Counted from the first letter of the stretch, positions 1 through 5,760 are shown. The stretch: 5,760 nt of DNA from an uncultured bacterium (GCA_946401765.1 CAMIVJ010000200.1:1-5760), one strand, 5' to 3'. The notes: generated by a model not told the origin, from the sequence alone. A program made the numbers and translations.

Positions 1-2
1 CT

Positions 3-1025
3 GCGACGATAAACGCGCCGATCTCCGTCGGAAACGATCGCATCATAAAATATGGCGCGGGCACGCTCGCCGTCAACGCGGGAAAGCTTGGCACGGTGCC
101 CGGTGCGCTGGCGTTCGAAGGCCAGCTAGAGCTGCATCTGCAGTCAGGAGAGACGGTCATGGTTGCCGATCAGCCCGACATACAGGCGCGCGACGGCGGC
201 ATCTCGTTCATCGGTCCAGGCACGTTCACATACATGCGCAGCTACCCGCGGAACTATGGAAGCACCAACGTGATAGACGGCGGAGCCACTGCCATCCTCT
301 CCGGCAGAACCGCAGGCGACGGCATGATCGTCTCGGGCTGGAGAACAGGCGAAAGCATCGAGCAGGCCGGCGTCACCGCGCTTGGCAACTGCACGATCAA
401 GAGCGCCAACAATATGCAGACGCTTCTGCAGCGCGACACGGCCATCGTGTTCACGGACGTGACGACCGGCGCGACGATTTCCACCGAGAGCGCGGCCGGC
501 GTGCCGATCACCGTCACCACGGCGGGCGCGGGAGTGTTCTACGGCGCCGGGCGTCTCAACATCGCGGGGTCTGGCACGTTCGTGTTCAGCTCCAGCGCGA
601 CGTTCGCCCAGACAGGCGAGACCACGGTCAAAGGCGGCGCCACTGCGCGCCTCGAGGCTGACGTTCCATCTGGCTCGTTCAGGGTCGAAAGCGGCGGCAC
701 GCTGACCGTGGTGGACGCCACACGCTCAGTGGGCTCGGTCTCGTTTGAGGCAGGTTCGGCGTTCAGTCCCGTCCTGAACGCCACGGCGAAGGGCGCTCTC
801 TCGGCGGTGAACGGCGTGGCATGGCCTTCCTCGGGAACGGTGAACCTCAAGCTCGCGGGCGGGGCCAAGCTTCAGGACGGCGAGTACACCGTGCTCGCGA
901 ACGTGGGCGCTGACGCGCTTGCGCATCTCACGCTCACGATCTTGATTCCCGGAAAAGTCGCCGAGCTCTTCATGGACGGCAACGACCTCAAGGTGCGCAT
1001 AACAATCGGCGAATATCTCGACCTC
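3..1025 (+). repeat. Module m0 (C-terminal part), paralogue of m3
   Basis: This is the tail of a module whose opening Trp motif must lie upstream. It starts inside a PATR unit (RIIKYGAGTL), continues with a GGISFIGPGTF segment (residues 34-44), then IVFTDVTTGAT (118-127) and GRLNIAGSGTFVF (152-164), and closes with a cap containing GTVNLKL (247-253) and DGEYTVLANVG (261-271). The same landmarks recur in the same order at nt 4554-5636. The first residues visible (ATINAPISVG) resemble the strand that precedes the K-x-G-x-G-T-L motif in other verrucomicrobial PATR proteins, so the missing part probably holds the W-x-G opener. Confidence 0.75.
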
Positions 1026-4000
1026 GTGTGGAAGGGCGGCGACGGCGCGTGGAGCGATGCCGACGGATGGAACGACGACGAGTGGATTGACTTCTCGCGC
1101 GCAACGTTCCCCGCCGCCGGAGGAACGGTGACGCTTTCCCAGGATGTGAACGTGGGCAGCCTCTCGTTCCTTGGACCCTATACGATTGCAGGATCGCGCA
1201 CGCTTACGAACCTCGCAGAAGACAACGTCCTTCGCGCGGACGCGGATGTTGCCATCGAGCCGGAGTACGTTCCTTCGACGAAGACGCTTGTCAAGACGGG
1301 CGGTGGCATGGTTGCCTTCTCGAACGCGTCGTCGGCTGACGGCACCACTTTCACTCTGCAGGGCGGAGGAGTGGTCTATTCCCAGCCTGCCGAGGGAGTG
1401 GCGAGAGTGAACTACTCCGCAGACACTACGTTCGGCCTTGGCGGCGGTACGATCGTCTCGGGCAACATCGCCAACTCCGCCGGCACCAACGTGCTGCTTA
1501 ACGGCACGGTGCTGATGAACTCGAATCAGCTCCGCACGGTCGCCGGCTCAACTCTCGTCTATGACGACGGCGCCGCGGTGAGCGGAGAGGGCGCTCGGTT
1601 CTGGGTGTACAGTGGAGGCCATGTGGTTCTTGGCGAAAACTGCGGCAAGCTGCGCTTCGCAGGCACAACAATGTCCTCATACGTGGGCGCTGCGGATTCG
1701 GGCACCCGCAACAGACTGACGATTCTCGGCGGCGAGCTTGAGGTGTTGGTTGACGACGAGACGCTTCCTGCGTTCTGCATTGGTTCTCGTCCCGAAGTGG
1801 GCGTGACCGGAATCGTGCACATGGTTGCCGGCGCGCTCACCACGTCGAACACGATAATGGGCCGCAGGTGGGACTCAATGGGCGACGACCCATGCGAGAG
1901 CTACGGCGAGCTTGTGATGGACGGCGGCACGTTCACCTCTGGCTCGCTCATCGTGGGCTCCGTTAAATGCGGGCAGAATTACGGCGATGGCGTCGCGGTG
2001 CTGCGCTTCAACGGCGGCACCGCTCTGCTCGGCAAGTTCCATACGTTCCCCCTGACCGACCGCGACATCCGCTTCAACGGCACAACGTTCAAACCATTGG
2101 CGGACGCCGATGATTTCTTCCTTGCGCGTCCGTGCCGCCAGCGCGAGACGATTGCCGTTGGCGCGGGCGGACTTGTCTTCGACACCGACGGCCACAACGT
2201 TGGATGCAACTTCTCGCCCTCCGGCGAGGGCGGCGTCGTGAAGCGCGGCGCGGGCACGCTCACTTTGAAGGCGGATCTTCCGTGCACCGGGCCTGTGAGT
2301 GTGGAGGAGGGCACGCTTGCGTTCGAAGGAACGCGCACAATCGCAGGCGGCGTGACGGTTGCTTCCGGCGCCGCGTTCGCCCCGGGCCGAGCTCGCGTGA
2401 CTGTGGGCGGCACGCTCACGTTTGCCGACGGCGCGGTGCTCGTTCTTGACGTGACAGGCGGGGCGGCGGGAACTTTTGCCGCGTCTACGTGCGTCCAGCA
2501 GGGCGCGCTGACGATCGCCCTGGCCGCGCCGGAGAGCTATTCCGGCACAAGCGTGCTGATCGAGGACTTGACGGGATTCGACGCGGGCCGCATATCAGTG
2601 ACGGGGCTGCCGGCCGGCGCAACGGTTGAAGCGGCAGGAAACCGTCTCATGCTCTACGGCGCGGGCGCGAGCGTGTGGAAGGGCGGCGCTGGAACGTGGG
2701 CAGATGCGGACGGCTGGAGCGGCGCGGCGTGGGTTGACGGGTCCGCGGCAAGGTTCGCGACCGAGACGGGGTCGGAGGTGACGCTCGGCGAGACGGTGCA
2801 GGTGGCGTCACTCGGCTTCGCGGAAAGTGCGTCCATCCTTTCCGGCGCGGCAGGGGCTGCCATCGCGCTTGGCGGGGGAGAGATCGCGGTGCCTGCGGGG
2901 CGCACGGCCGTGATAGCGCCGCGTCTCGAACCGCAGGGAGGGCTCGTGAAGCGTGGCGCGGGAACGCTCGTTCTGGGCGGCGAGCAGAACGCCCTCGGGT
3001 CCGTGCGCGTGGAGAGCGGCGCGCTTGAAGTGGCAGGCGCGGCGGGGGCGCTGGGCTCGTTCAGTGTGGACAACGGCGCGACGGCGCGTTTTGCCGACGG
3101 CGCGAGCGTCATGACCGCTCTGGCAAGATGTGACGGCGAGCTTTCTGCGAGTGGCGTGGCCACGCTCGAGGCGCAGACGTTTGAGATCACGCCAGACCTC
3201 GTGATTCCGTCCGGCCTGACTGTGCATGCCCAGACGATTCCATACGTCACAGTGACCAACAACGTGACAGGCTTCACGGTGAACGGCACGCTCGAGTGCG
3301 ACAACACGCTGACTGTGGGATACGTGCTGGGCGGCACCGGGGCGCGACTTGGAAACGACGTGTACGACATCGCGGGCGAAGGTGTTCTTCGAGTGCCGCA
3401 GATGCACATGCGCACGCAGTCCACGCTCAACTTCACCGTGAACAGGCTGGAGATCACGGGGCCGTGTCTCTATGCGCCGTACAACGGTTCAACCTCGGAC
3501 TCCGGATGTTGGGGCAAGCTGGCGTTCGACGGCACCACGGTTGCGCCGTGCGGAGGAGATGTGAGCTCTGGCGTGGTACAGAGGTATCGTGAGGTCGAGA
3601 TCGTCCTGAGAGATGGCGGCGTGACGTTCTGCACGCTTGACGCTGCAGACGGCGTGACCGCACGCACGATCTCCCTCACTGATGGAACGGCGTTCATTTC
3701 CGGTGACGGTGGAATAACGAAGACTGGTCCCGGAACGCTGTTGATGTCGTTGGAGCAGACGTACACAGGCCCCACGCGCGTGGAGGGCGGCACGATCAAG
3801 GTGATGAGCAGATCGTCCACAAGCGTCTTCACCGCTAGCGGCGAGGGGAGCTTGATCCAGTTCGCGGGGGCGCTTGGGGAGATGCCGTCGGTTTCGCTTG
3901 GCGCAGGCGCGAAGGTTCTGTTCGGCGACGGCGAGACGGTGACCTCGATAAGGCCGAACGGGATTTCCGGCGACGCTGGATCGGCGATTGAAGTCATAGC

Positions 4001-5639
4001 GGGCGGCGGGAGCGCATGCATCGTGCCGTTCCTCGATCTCAGGGACTGCGACCTTGACATGCCGCAGGGGACGCCTGTGCGCGTGGTTATGAAGGCGGCG
4101 ATTCCGAACGGAACGTACGACATCGTGGGGTACGGCGCGGACGAGGCGGCGAAGATCGCGGATTTTGCGTTCTCGTTCGTGGACGAGGCGGGAAGCGGCT
4201 GCACGGGACGTTTCGAGACGGTTGCGGACGAAGGAATGGTGCGTCTTGTCATCGACGGGTCGCAGGTGATGCCGAGCAGAAACGTGTGGCTTGGGCGCGG
4301 CGCTACTGGCAACTGGAGCGAGGCCGTCAACTGGGTTGCAGCAGCATCTCCGTTTGAAGGCGCGTCGCTAGTGTTCGACGGAACGCGCGGCCTCACGAAC
4401 GTGAACAACACAGGCTCGACGGCGTTTCCGTCAATGGTCTTCGAAGAGGGGGCTGGGCAGTTCCTTGTTGACCTGCAGGGCGCGGGGCAGGGAATGAACG
4501 CGATCACGAACTCCTCCACGGTGCGCCAGGTGGTGCGTGGCTACTCGAATGGCATGGACCTTAACAAGTCGGGCGGCGGAGAGCTGGAGCTTGTGAATCC
4601 TGTGATCGGCGGAAGGCTGGTGATGGACCCCGGCTCGCCGCTTGCGCTCCGTTCGGAAAGCGGAGTCACTGTGACTGTGAACAGCAACGGCGGTGGAGCG
4701 TCCGCCGGGCCGCTGAGCTATCTCGGCCCGGGCTCGTTCCTGACGTCGCGCATATATCCCTACTCTGCCGCAGTGCCGGTGAAGTTCGACGAAGGCGCCA
4801 TTGTGTGGATCACCACGCACAACAAGGCGAAGGACGGTCTGATCGTGGCCGGCGGCAAGGACCGCTATCTGCTTGCCGGCCGCTGCACGATAGGCAGTCG
4901 GTTCACCGATCCGATGACGGAGCTTCTTAGGGCCGTCACAATCGAGTTCACCGACGCGGCGGTCGGCGCCACTGTGACCACCGACAACGTAGATGGCACG
5001 CCAATCACGATCCAGACGACGTGCAATGCGTCGGCATCCACCCGCAACAACTCGTGCTTCAGGGGAACTGGGCGCTTCAACATCGGCGGGCACGGCATAT
5101 TCGTGTTCAATCCGCAGACGACGTTCGAGCACACGGGAACGACCTTCGTCGAGGCGGACGCGACGGCCGTAGTGAAGCCGAGCGTGGAGATATCCGCCTC
5201 GCCAGTCACGGTGGCGGGCACGCTGAGGTTCGAGGGCGGTGTGCTCGCAAGGCCGGTGACGGTGGCGTCCGGCGGACTTCTCGAGTATCCTGGTGCCGCG
5301 TCCCTAGGCGGGATTACGCTAGAGGCGGGGGCCAAGGTGCGCATTGCCGTGGCGGCAGACGGTTCGGTTGCGTCCGCTAGATGTGCTGTAACGCCGCCAG
5401 AGGAGGGCAAGGTGGAGATGGAGCTCGCCTTCGCCGAAGGGTCCGTGGTCGAGCCGAATGCGGCGTTTGCGCTTACGTCCGGCGCAGGCCTTGCGAGGGC
5501 GAGCGCGGCGAGGTTCGAGGCGAGGGCCACGTGCGGCGGCGCGGCGTTCGCAGCGGATCTCATCGCAAAGCCGCTAGTCGAGAATGGAGAGCTTGTGGTC
5601 GTGTTCCGTCCGCGCGGAACGATGATCTACCTACGGTAG
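3..5639 (+). CDS. Giant autotransporter-associated beta-strand (PATR) repeat protein, 5'-partial
   Basis: The frame is open from the left edge (first full codon at nt 3; the two bases before it belong to a cut codon) to a TAG at 5637-5639. The GTG at 96 is not a credible start, because a PATR strand (KYGAGTL, nt 48-68) lies upstream in the same frame. Residues below count that GTG as 1, giving 1,847 residues plus 31 upstream. PATR strands of the K-x-G-x-G-T-L type occur at about 716, 952 and 1209, with weaker ones near 400 and 1491. Trp-rich module openers lie at 311, 860 and 1397. Gly, Ala, Thr and Val dominate and no catalytic motif is visible. By family knowledge this predicts an exported beta-helix or beta-solenoid surface protein. 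The signal peptide would be outside the window. The C-terminus (FRPRGTMIYLR) has no recognised barrel, PEP-CTERM, LPXTG or T9SS sorting domain. The family call is solid; the role (adhesin, surface layer or glycan-associated scaffold) is unknown. Confidence 0.88.
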   Translation, partial: ATINAPISVGNDRIIKYGAGTLAVNAGKLGTVPGALAFEGQLELHLQSGETVMVADQPDIQARDGGISFIGPGTFTYMRSYPRNYGSTNVIDGGATAILSGRTAGDGMIVSGWRTGESIEQAGVTALGNCTIKSANNMQTLLQRDTAIVFTDVTTGATISTESAAGVPITVTTAGAGVFYGAGRLNIAGSGTFVFSSSATFAQTGETTVKGGATARLEADVPSGSFRVESGGTLTVVDATRSVGSVSFEAGSAFSPVLNATAKGALSAVNGVAWPSSGTVNLKLAGGAKLQDGEYTVLANVGADALAHLTLTILIPGKVAELFMDGNDLKVRITIGEYLDLVWKGGDGAWSDADGWNDDEWIDFSRATFPAAGGTVTLSQDVNVGSLSFLGPYTIAGSRTLTNLAEDNVLRADADVAIEPEYVPSTKTLVKTGGGMVAFSNASSADGTTFTLQGGGVVYSQPAEGVARVNYSADTTFGLGGGTIVSGNIANSAGTNVLLNGTVLMNSNQLRTVAGSTLVYDDGAAVSGEGARFWVYSGGHVVLGENCGKLRFAGTTMSSYVGAADSGTRNRLTILGGELEVLVDDETLPAFCIGSRPEVGVTGIVHMVAGALTTSNTIMGRRWDSMGDDPCESYGELVMDGGTFTSGSLIVGSVKCGQNYGDGVAVLRFNGGTALLGKFHTFPLTDRDIRFNGTTFKPLADADDFFLARPCRQRETIAVGAGGLVFDTDGHNVGCNFSPSGEGGVVKRGAGTLTLKADLPCTGPVSVEEGTLAFEGTRTIAGGVTVASGAAFAPGRARVTVGGTLTFADGAVLVLDVTGGAAGTFAASTCVQQGALTIALAAPESYSGTSVLIEDLTGFDAGRISVTGLPAGATVEAAGNRLMLYGAGASVWKGGAGTWADADGWSGAAWVDGSAARFATETGSEVTLGETVQVASLGFAESASILSGAAGAAIALGGGEIAVPAGRTAVIAPRLEPQGGLVKRGAGTLVLGGEQNALGSVRVESGALEVAGAAGALGSFSVDNGATARFADGASVMTALARCDGELSASGVATLEAQTFEITPDLVIPSGLTVHAQTIPYVTVTNNVTGFTVNGTLECDNTLTVGYVLGGTGARLGNDVYDIAGEGVLRVPQMHMRTQSTLNFTVNRLEITGPCLYAPYNGSTSDSGCWGKLAFDGTTVAPCGGDVSSGVVQRYREVEIVLRDGGVTFCTLDAADGVTARTISLTDGTAFISGDGGITKTGPGTLLMSLEQTYTGPTRVEGGTIKVMSRSSTSVFTASGEGSLIQFAGALGEMPSVSLGAGAKVLFGDGETVTSIRPNGISGDAGSAIEVIAGGGSACIVPFLDLRDCDLDMPQGTPVRVVMKAAIPNGTYDIVGYGADEAAKIADFAFSFVDEAGSGCTGRFETVADEGMVRLVIDGSQVMPSRNVWLGRGATGNWSEAVNWVAAASPFEGASLVFDGTRGLTNVNNTGSTAFPSMVFEEGAGQFLVDLQGAGQGMNAITNSSTVRQVVRGYSNGMDLNKSGGGELELVNPVIGGRLVMDPGSPLALRSESGVTVTVNSNGGGASAGPLSYLGPGSFLTSRIYPYSAAVPVKFDEGAIVWITTHNKAKDGLIVAGGKDRYLLAGRCTIGSRFTDPMTELLRAVTIEFTDAAVGATVTTDNVDGTPITIQTTCNASASTRNNSCFRGTGRFNIGGHGIFVFNPQTTFEHTGTTFVEADATAVVKPSVEISASPVTVAGTLRFEGGVLARPVTVASGGLLEYPGAASLGGITLEAGAKVRIAVAADGSVASARCAVTPPEEGKVEMELAFAEGSVVEPNAAFALTSGAGLARASAARFEARATCGGAAFAADLIAKPLVENGELVVVFRPRGTMIYLR
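39..122 (+). repeat. PATR beta-strand unit 1
   Basis: RIIKYGAGTLAV followed by a second strand ending ALAFEG fits the autotransporter-associated beta-strand consensus (K-x-G-x-G-T-L, then a later G-x-L-x-F strand). It lies upstream of the first possible start codon in the frame, which shows the gene continues beyond the left edge. Confidence 0.7.
1281..1385 (+). repeat. Degenerate PATR-like unit in m1
   Basis: KTLVKTGGGMVAFSNA followed by TFTLQGGGVVYSQ has the spacing of a PATR unit, but the G-T-L core is replaced by G-G-M-V. It is best read as a diverged copy. Confidence 0.45.
2073..2330 (+). repeat. FxGTT block plus PATR unit 2 (m1)
   Basis: FNGTTFKP (660-667) is followed by a strand with GGLVFDTDGHNV (691-702), then GGVVKRGAGTLTL (712-724) and TGPVSVEEGTLAF (731-743). 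This is a canonical PATR unit with its preceding strand. The order matches nt 3525-3806 in m2: an F-x-G-T-T-x-x-P turn, a QR pair, a GG-x-x-F strand, K-x-G-x-G-T-L and TGP-x-x-VE-x-GT. Confidence 0.75.
2937..3038 (+). repeat. PATR unit 3 (m2, first)
   Basis: GGLVKRGAGTLVLGGEQNAL (948-967) followed by SVRVESGALEVAG (969-981) is a textbook PATR unit. Its core, VKRGAGTL, is identical to that of unit 2 (residues 715-722), although the codons differ at third positions. Confidence 0.82.
3525..3806 (+). repeat. FxGTT block plus PATR unit 4 (m2, second)
   Basis: FDGTTVAP (1144-1151) precedes a QR-containing strand (1162-1163), then GGITKTGPGTLLM (1205-1217) and YTGPTRVEGGTIKV (1223-1236). The last part is the most consensus-like (Y-T-G-x-T-x-V-x-x-G-T-x-x-V) of the PATR units here. 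It is the counterpart of nt 2073-2330. Confidence 0.8.
4284..5636 (+). repeat. Module m3 (C-terminal, 451 residues), paralogue of m0
   Basis: The module opens with VWLGRGATGNWSEAVNW (1397-1413) and continues with SLVFDGTRGLTNVNN and PSMVFEEGAGQF. These match the remembered verrucomicrobial PATR pattern of W-G-x-x-x-G-N-W-s-x-a-x-N-W, then l-v-F-x-G, then s-i-x-F-x-x-G-A. A weak PATR strand (NKSGGGELEL, 1490-1499) comes next. A region paralogous to m0 follows: SYLGPGSF (1541-1548), IEFTDAAVGAT (1616-1626), GRFNIGGHGIFVF (1659-1671) and the cap GKVEMELAF (1771-1779). The protein ends at the end of this cap. Confidence 0.75.
4554..4625 (+). repeat. Weak PATR unit 5 (m3)
   Basis: MDLNKSGGGELELVNPVIGG (1487-1506) followed by RLVM keeps K-x-G-x-G but has E-L in place of T-L. 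It sits at the same place relative to the GPG-S/T-F strand as the unit at nt 39-122: 25 residues from its Lys to the aligned Leu, against 26 there. Confidence 0.55.
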
Positions 5640-5693
5640 ATTGCATGCATCTGCAGTTCAACGGCGATCCAAAGACGATGCTCTGCTGCGGAA

Positions 5694-5722
5694 TTGACAT
5701 ATTCAGGGAATGCGTATATAAT
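5694..5722 (+). promoter_or_regulatory. Consensus sigma70-type promoter
   Basis: TTGACA at 5694-5699 and TATAAT at 5717-5722 are both exact consensus hexamers, separated by exactly 17 bp, inside an otherwise GC-rich region. Transcription would start near 5728-5730, giving a leader of about 27 nt before the ATG at 5756. There is no TG extension of the -10 element and no obvious A/T tract upstream of the -35. The promoter serves the gene starting at the right edge, not the giant CDS. Confidence 0.88.
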
Positions 5723-5740
5723 ACTCGACCGAGGTCAAGG

Positions 5741-5750
5741 AAAGGTGATC
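5741..5750 (+). promoter_or_regulatory. Shine-Dalgarno site of the downstream gene
   Basis: AAAGGTGATC contains AGGTGATC, complementary to the GATCACCT portion of the usual 16S rRNA 3' end. It ends 5 nt before the ATG at 5756, and its GGTG core ends 8 nt before it. The alternative GTG at 5745 within this site runs into TGA after four codons, so the ATG is the start. Confidence 0.8.
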
Positions 5751-5755
5751 AGTCA

Positions 5756-5760
5756 ATGAA
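5756..5760 (+). CDS. Start of a downstream gene, 3'-partial
   Basis: An ATG at 5756-5758 follows an exact-consensus promoter and a good Shine-Dalgarno site at correct spacing, so a gene almost certainly begins here. Only the start codon and two bases (AA, so residue 2 is Lys or Asn) lie in the window, and the product cannot be named. It has its own promoter 33 bp upstream, so it need not be co-transcribed with the giant PATR gene whose stop lies 116 bp before it. Confidence 0.75.

Larger units (their letters stand above)
1026..2672 (+). repeat. Module m1 (549 residues)
   Basis: The module opens with VWKGGDGAWSDADGW (residues 311-325). It contains a degenerate PATR strand (LVKTGGGMVAF, 398-408) and a central region with several short G-G-(T/E)-(L/F) turns (for example GGELEV and MDGGTF). 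An FNGTTFKP segment (660-667) leads into a canonical PATR unit at 712-745. A strand resembling the usual APG ... G-G-T-L-x-F-x-x-G-A-V-L-x-L-D-V segment follows (762-786), then the closing cap around 808-850. Six cysteines lie in residues 561-730 (561, 600, 625, 680, 704, 730), while residues 99-560 have one, at 516. Confidence 0.72.
2673..4283 (+). repeat. Module m2 (537 residues)
   Basis: The module opens with VWKGGAGTWADADGW (860-874), nearly the same as the m1 opener; the first 16 bases of the two copies are identical (1026-1041 and 2673-2688). It carries two PATR units, at 948-981 and 1205-1237. Between them is an Asn/Thr-richer stretch (about 1050-1130), then FDGTTVAP (1144-1151). The closing cap includes GTPVRVVMKAAI (1325-1336) and NGTYDIVGYG (1338-1347). 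The first 150 residues or so are unusually rich in Ala and Gly, with very high GC, compared with the rest of the protein. Confidence 0.72.

Noticed and set aside
3470..4519. Long antisense open frame of 349 codons, and others at 2654-3457 (267), 4431-5132 (233) and 4865-5563 (232) on the minus strand
   Set aside because: They lie wholly opposite the PATR CDS, overlap one another, have low-complexity Pro/Ser/Ala/Arg composition with no recognisable domain, and arise from GC-rich codon periodicity of the real gene.
5021..5380. Additional plus-strand open frames inside the CDS (also 1171-1410, 2132-2449, 3296-3592)
   Set aside because: They are out-of-frame shadows of the giant CDS, Arg/His/Gly-rich without motifs, and cannot compete with the PATR frame, whose motifs run throughout.
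5642..5656. Palindromes TGCATGCA and CTGCAG just after the stop codon
   Set aside because: These are short self-complementary words with no further context pointing to an attachment or regulatory site.
5640..5693. Possible terminator after the PATR stop (GCATC at 5647-5651 with GATGC at 5677-5681)
   Set aside because: The stem is only five base pairs with a 25-nt loop and no T tract, so it does not qualify as an intrinsic terminator.
5724..5736. Overlapping inverted repeats CTCG-AC-CGAG and GACC-GA-GGTC at the predicted transcription start, a possible operator
   Set aside because: Arms are only four bases and such repeats are common by chance. The position is suggestive, but there is no second copy to support it.
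1..5760. CRISPR array, insertion sequence, tRNA/rRNA or phage retron-type element
   Set aside because: There are no regular DNA-level direct repeats with unique spacers, no transposase or reverse-transcriptase motifs, and no cloverleaf. The repetition is at the protein level and diverged in DNA.

Overview
The window is almost filled by one reading frame on the + strand. It is the 3' part of a gene for a very large, repetitive, Gly/Ala/Thr-rich protein (at least 1,878 residues here, open at the left edge) of the autotransporter-associated beta-strand repeat (PATR) type. The sequence is GC-rich with strong codon periodicity, which also produces many long antisense shadow ORFs. The combination of K-x-G-x-G-T-L strands with the opening motif V-W-x-G-x-G-x-W-s-x-a-x-x-W is typical of giant surface or secreted proteins of the Verrucomicrobiota/Kiritimatiellota/Lentisphaerota group. 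I infer an anaerobic or gut-type member of that group. This rests on recalled family patterns, not on a marker gene.

Layout: nt 3-1025 is the end of a first module (m0) whose beginning lies outside the window. Modules m1 (1026-2672), m2 (2673-4283) and m3 (4284-5636) each open with the Trp motif and run 549, 537 and 451 residues. Each module appears to close with a similar cap (G-x-V-x-L-x-L ... G-x-Y-x-V-L ...). The most notable internal structure is that m0 and m3, the first and last modules visible, are clear paralogues along most of their length. The two central modules instead resemble each other around a shared F-(N/D)-G-T-T ... K-x-G-x-G-T-L block. The protein stops at the end of m3's cap. 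No beta-barrel, PEP-CTERM, LPXTG or other anchor is visible, so the export and attachment route is unclear.

The 116 bp between the stop codon (5637-5639) and the next start holds no convincing intrinsic terminator. It does hold an exact TTGACA-N17-TATAAT promoter (5694-5722), a short leader and a strong Shine-Dalgarno sequence (5741-5750) in front of an ATG at 5756. A second gene therefore begins at the right edge under its own promoter; only two bases beyond its start codon are visible, so its product cannot be named.

I see no RNA gene, mobile element, CRISPR array or enzyme in the window. The large protein looks structural, probably a right-handed beta-helix or beta-solenoid surface protein, and no specific function can be assigned from the sequence.
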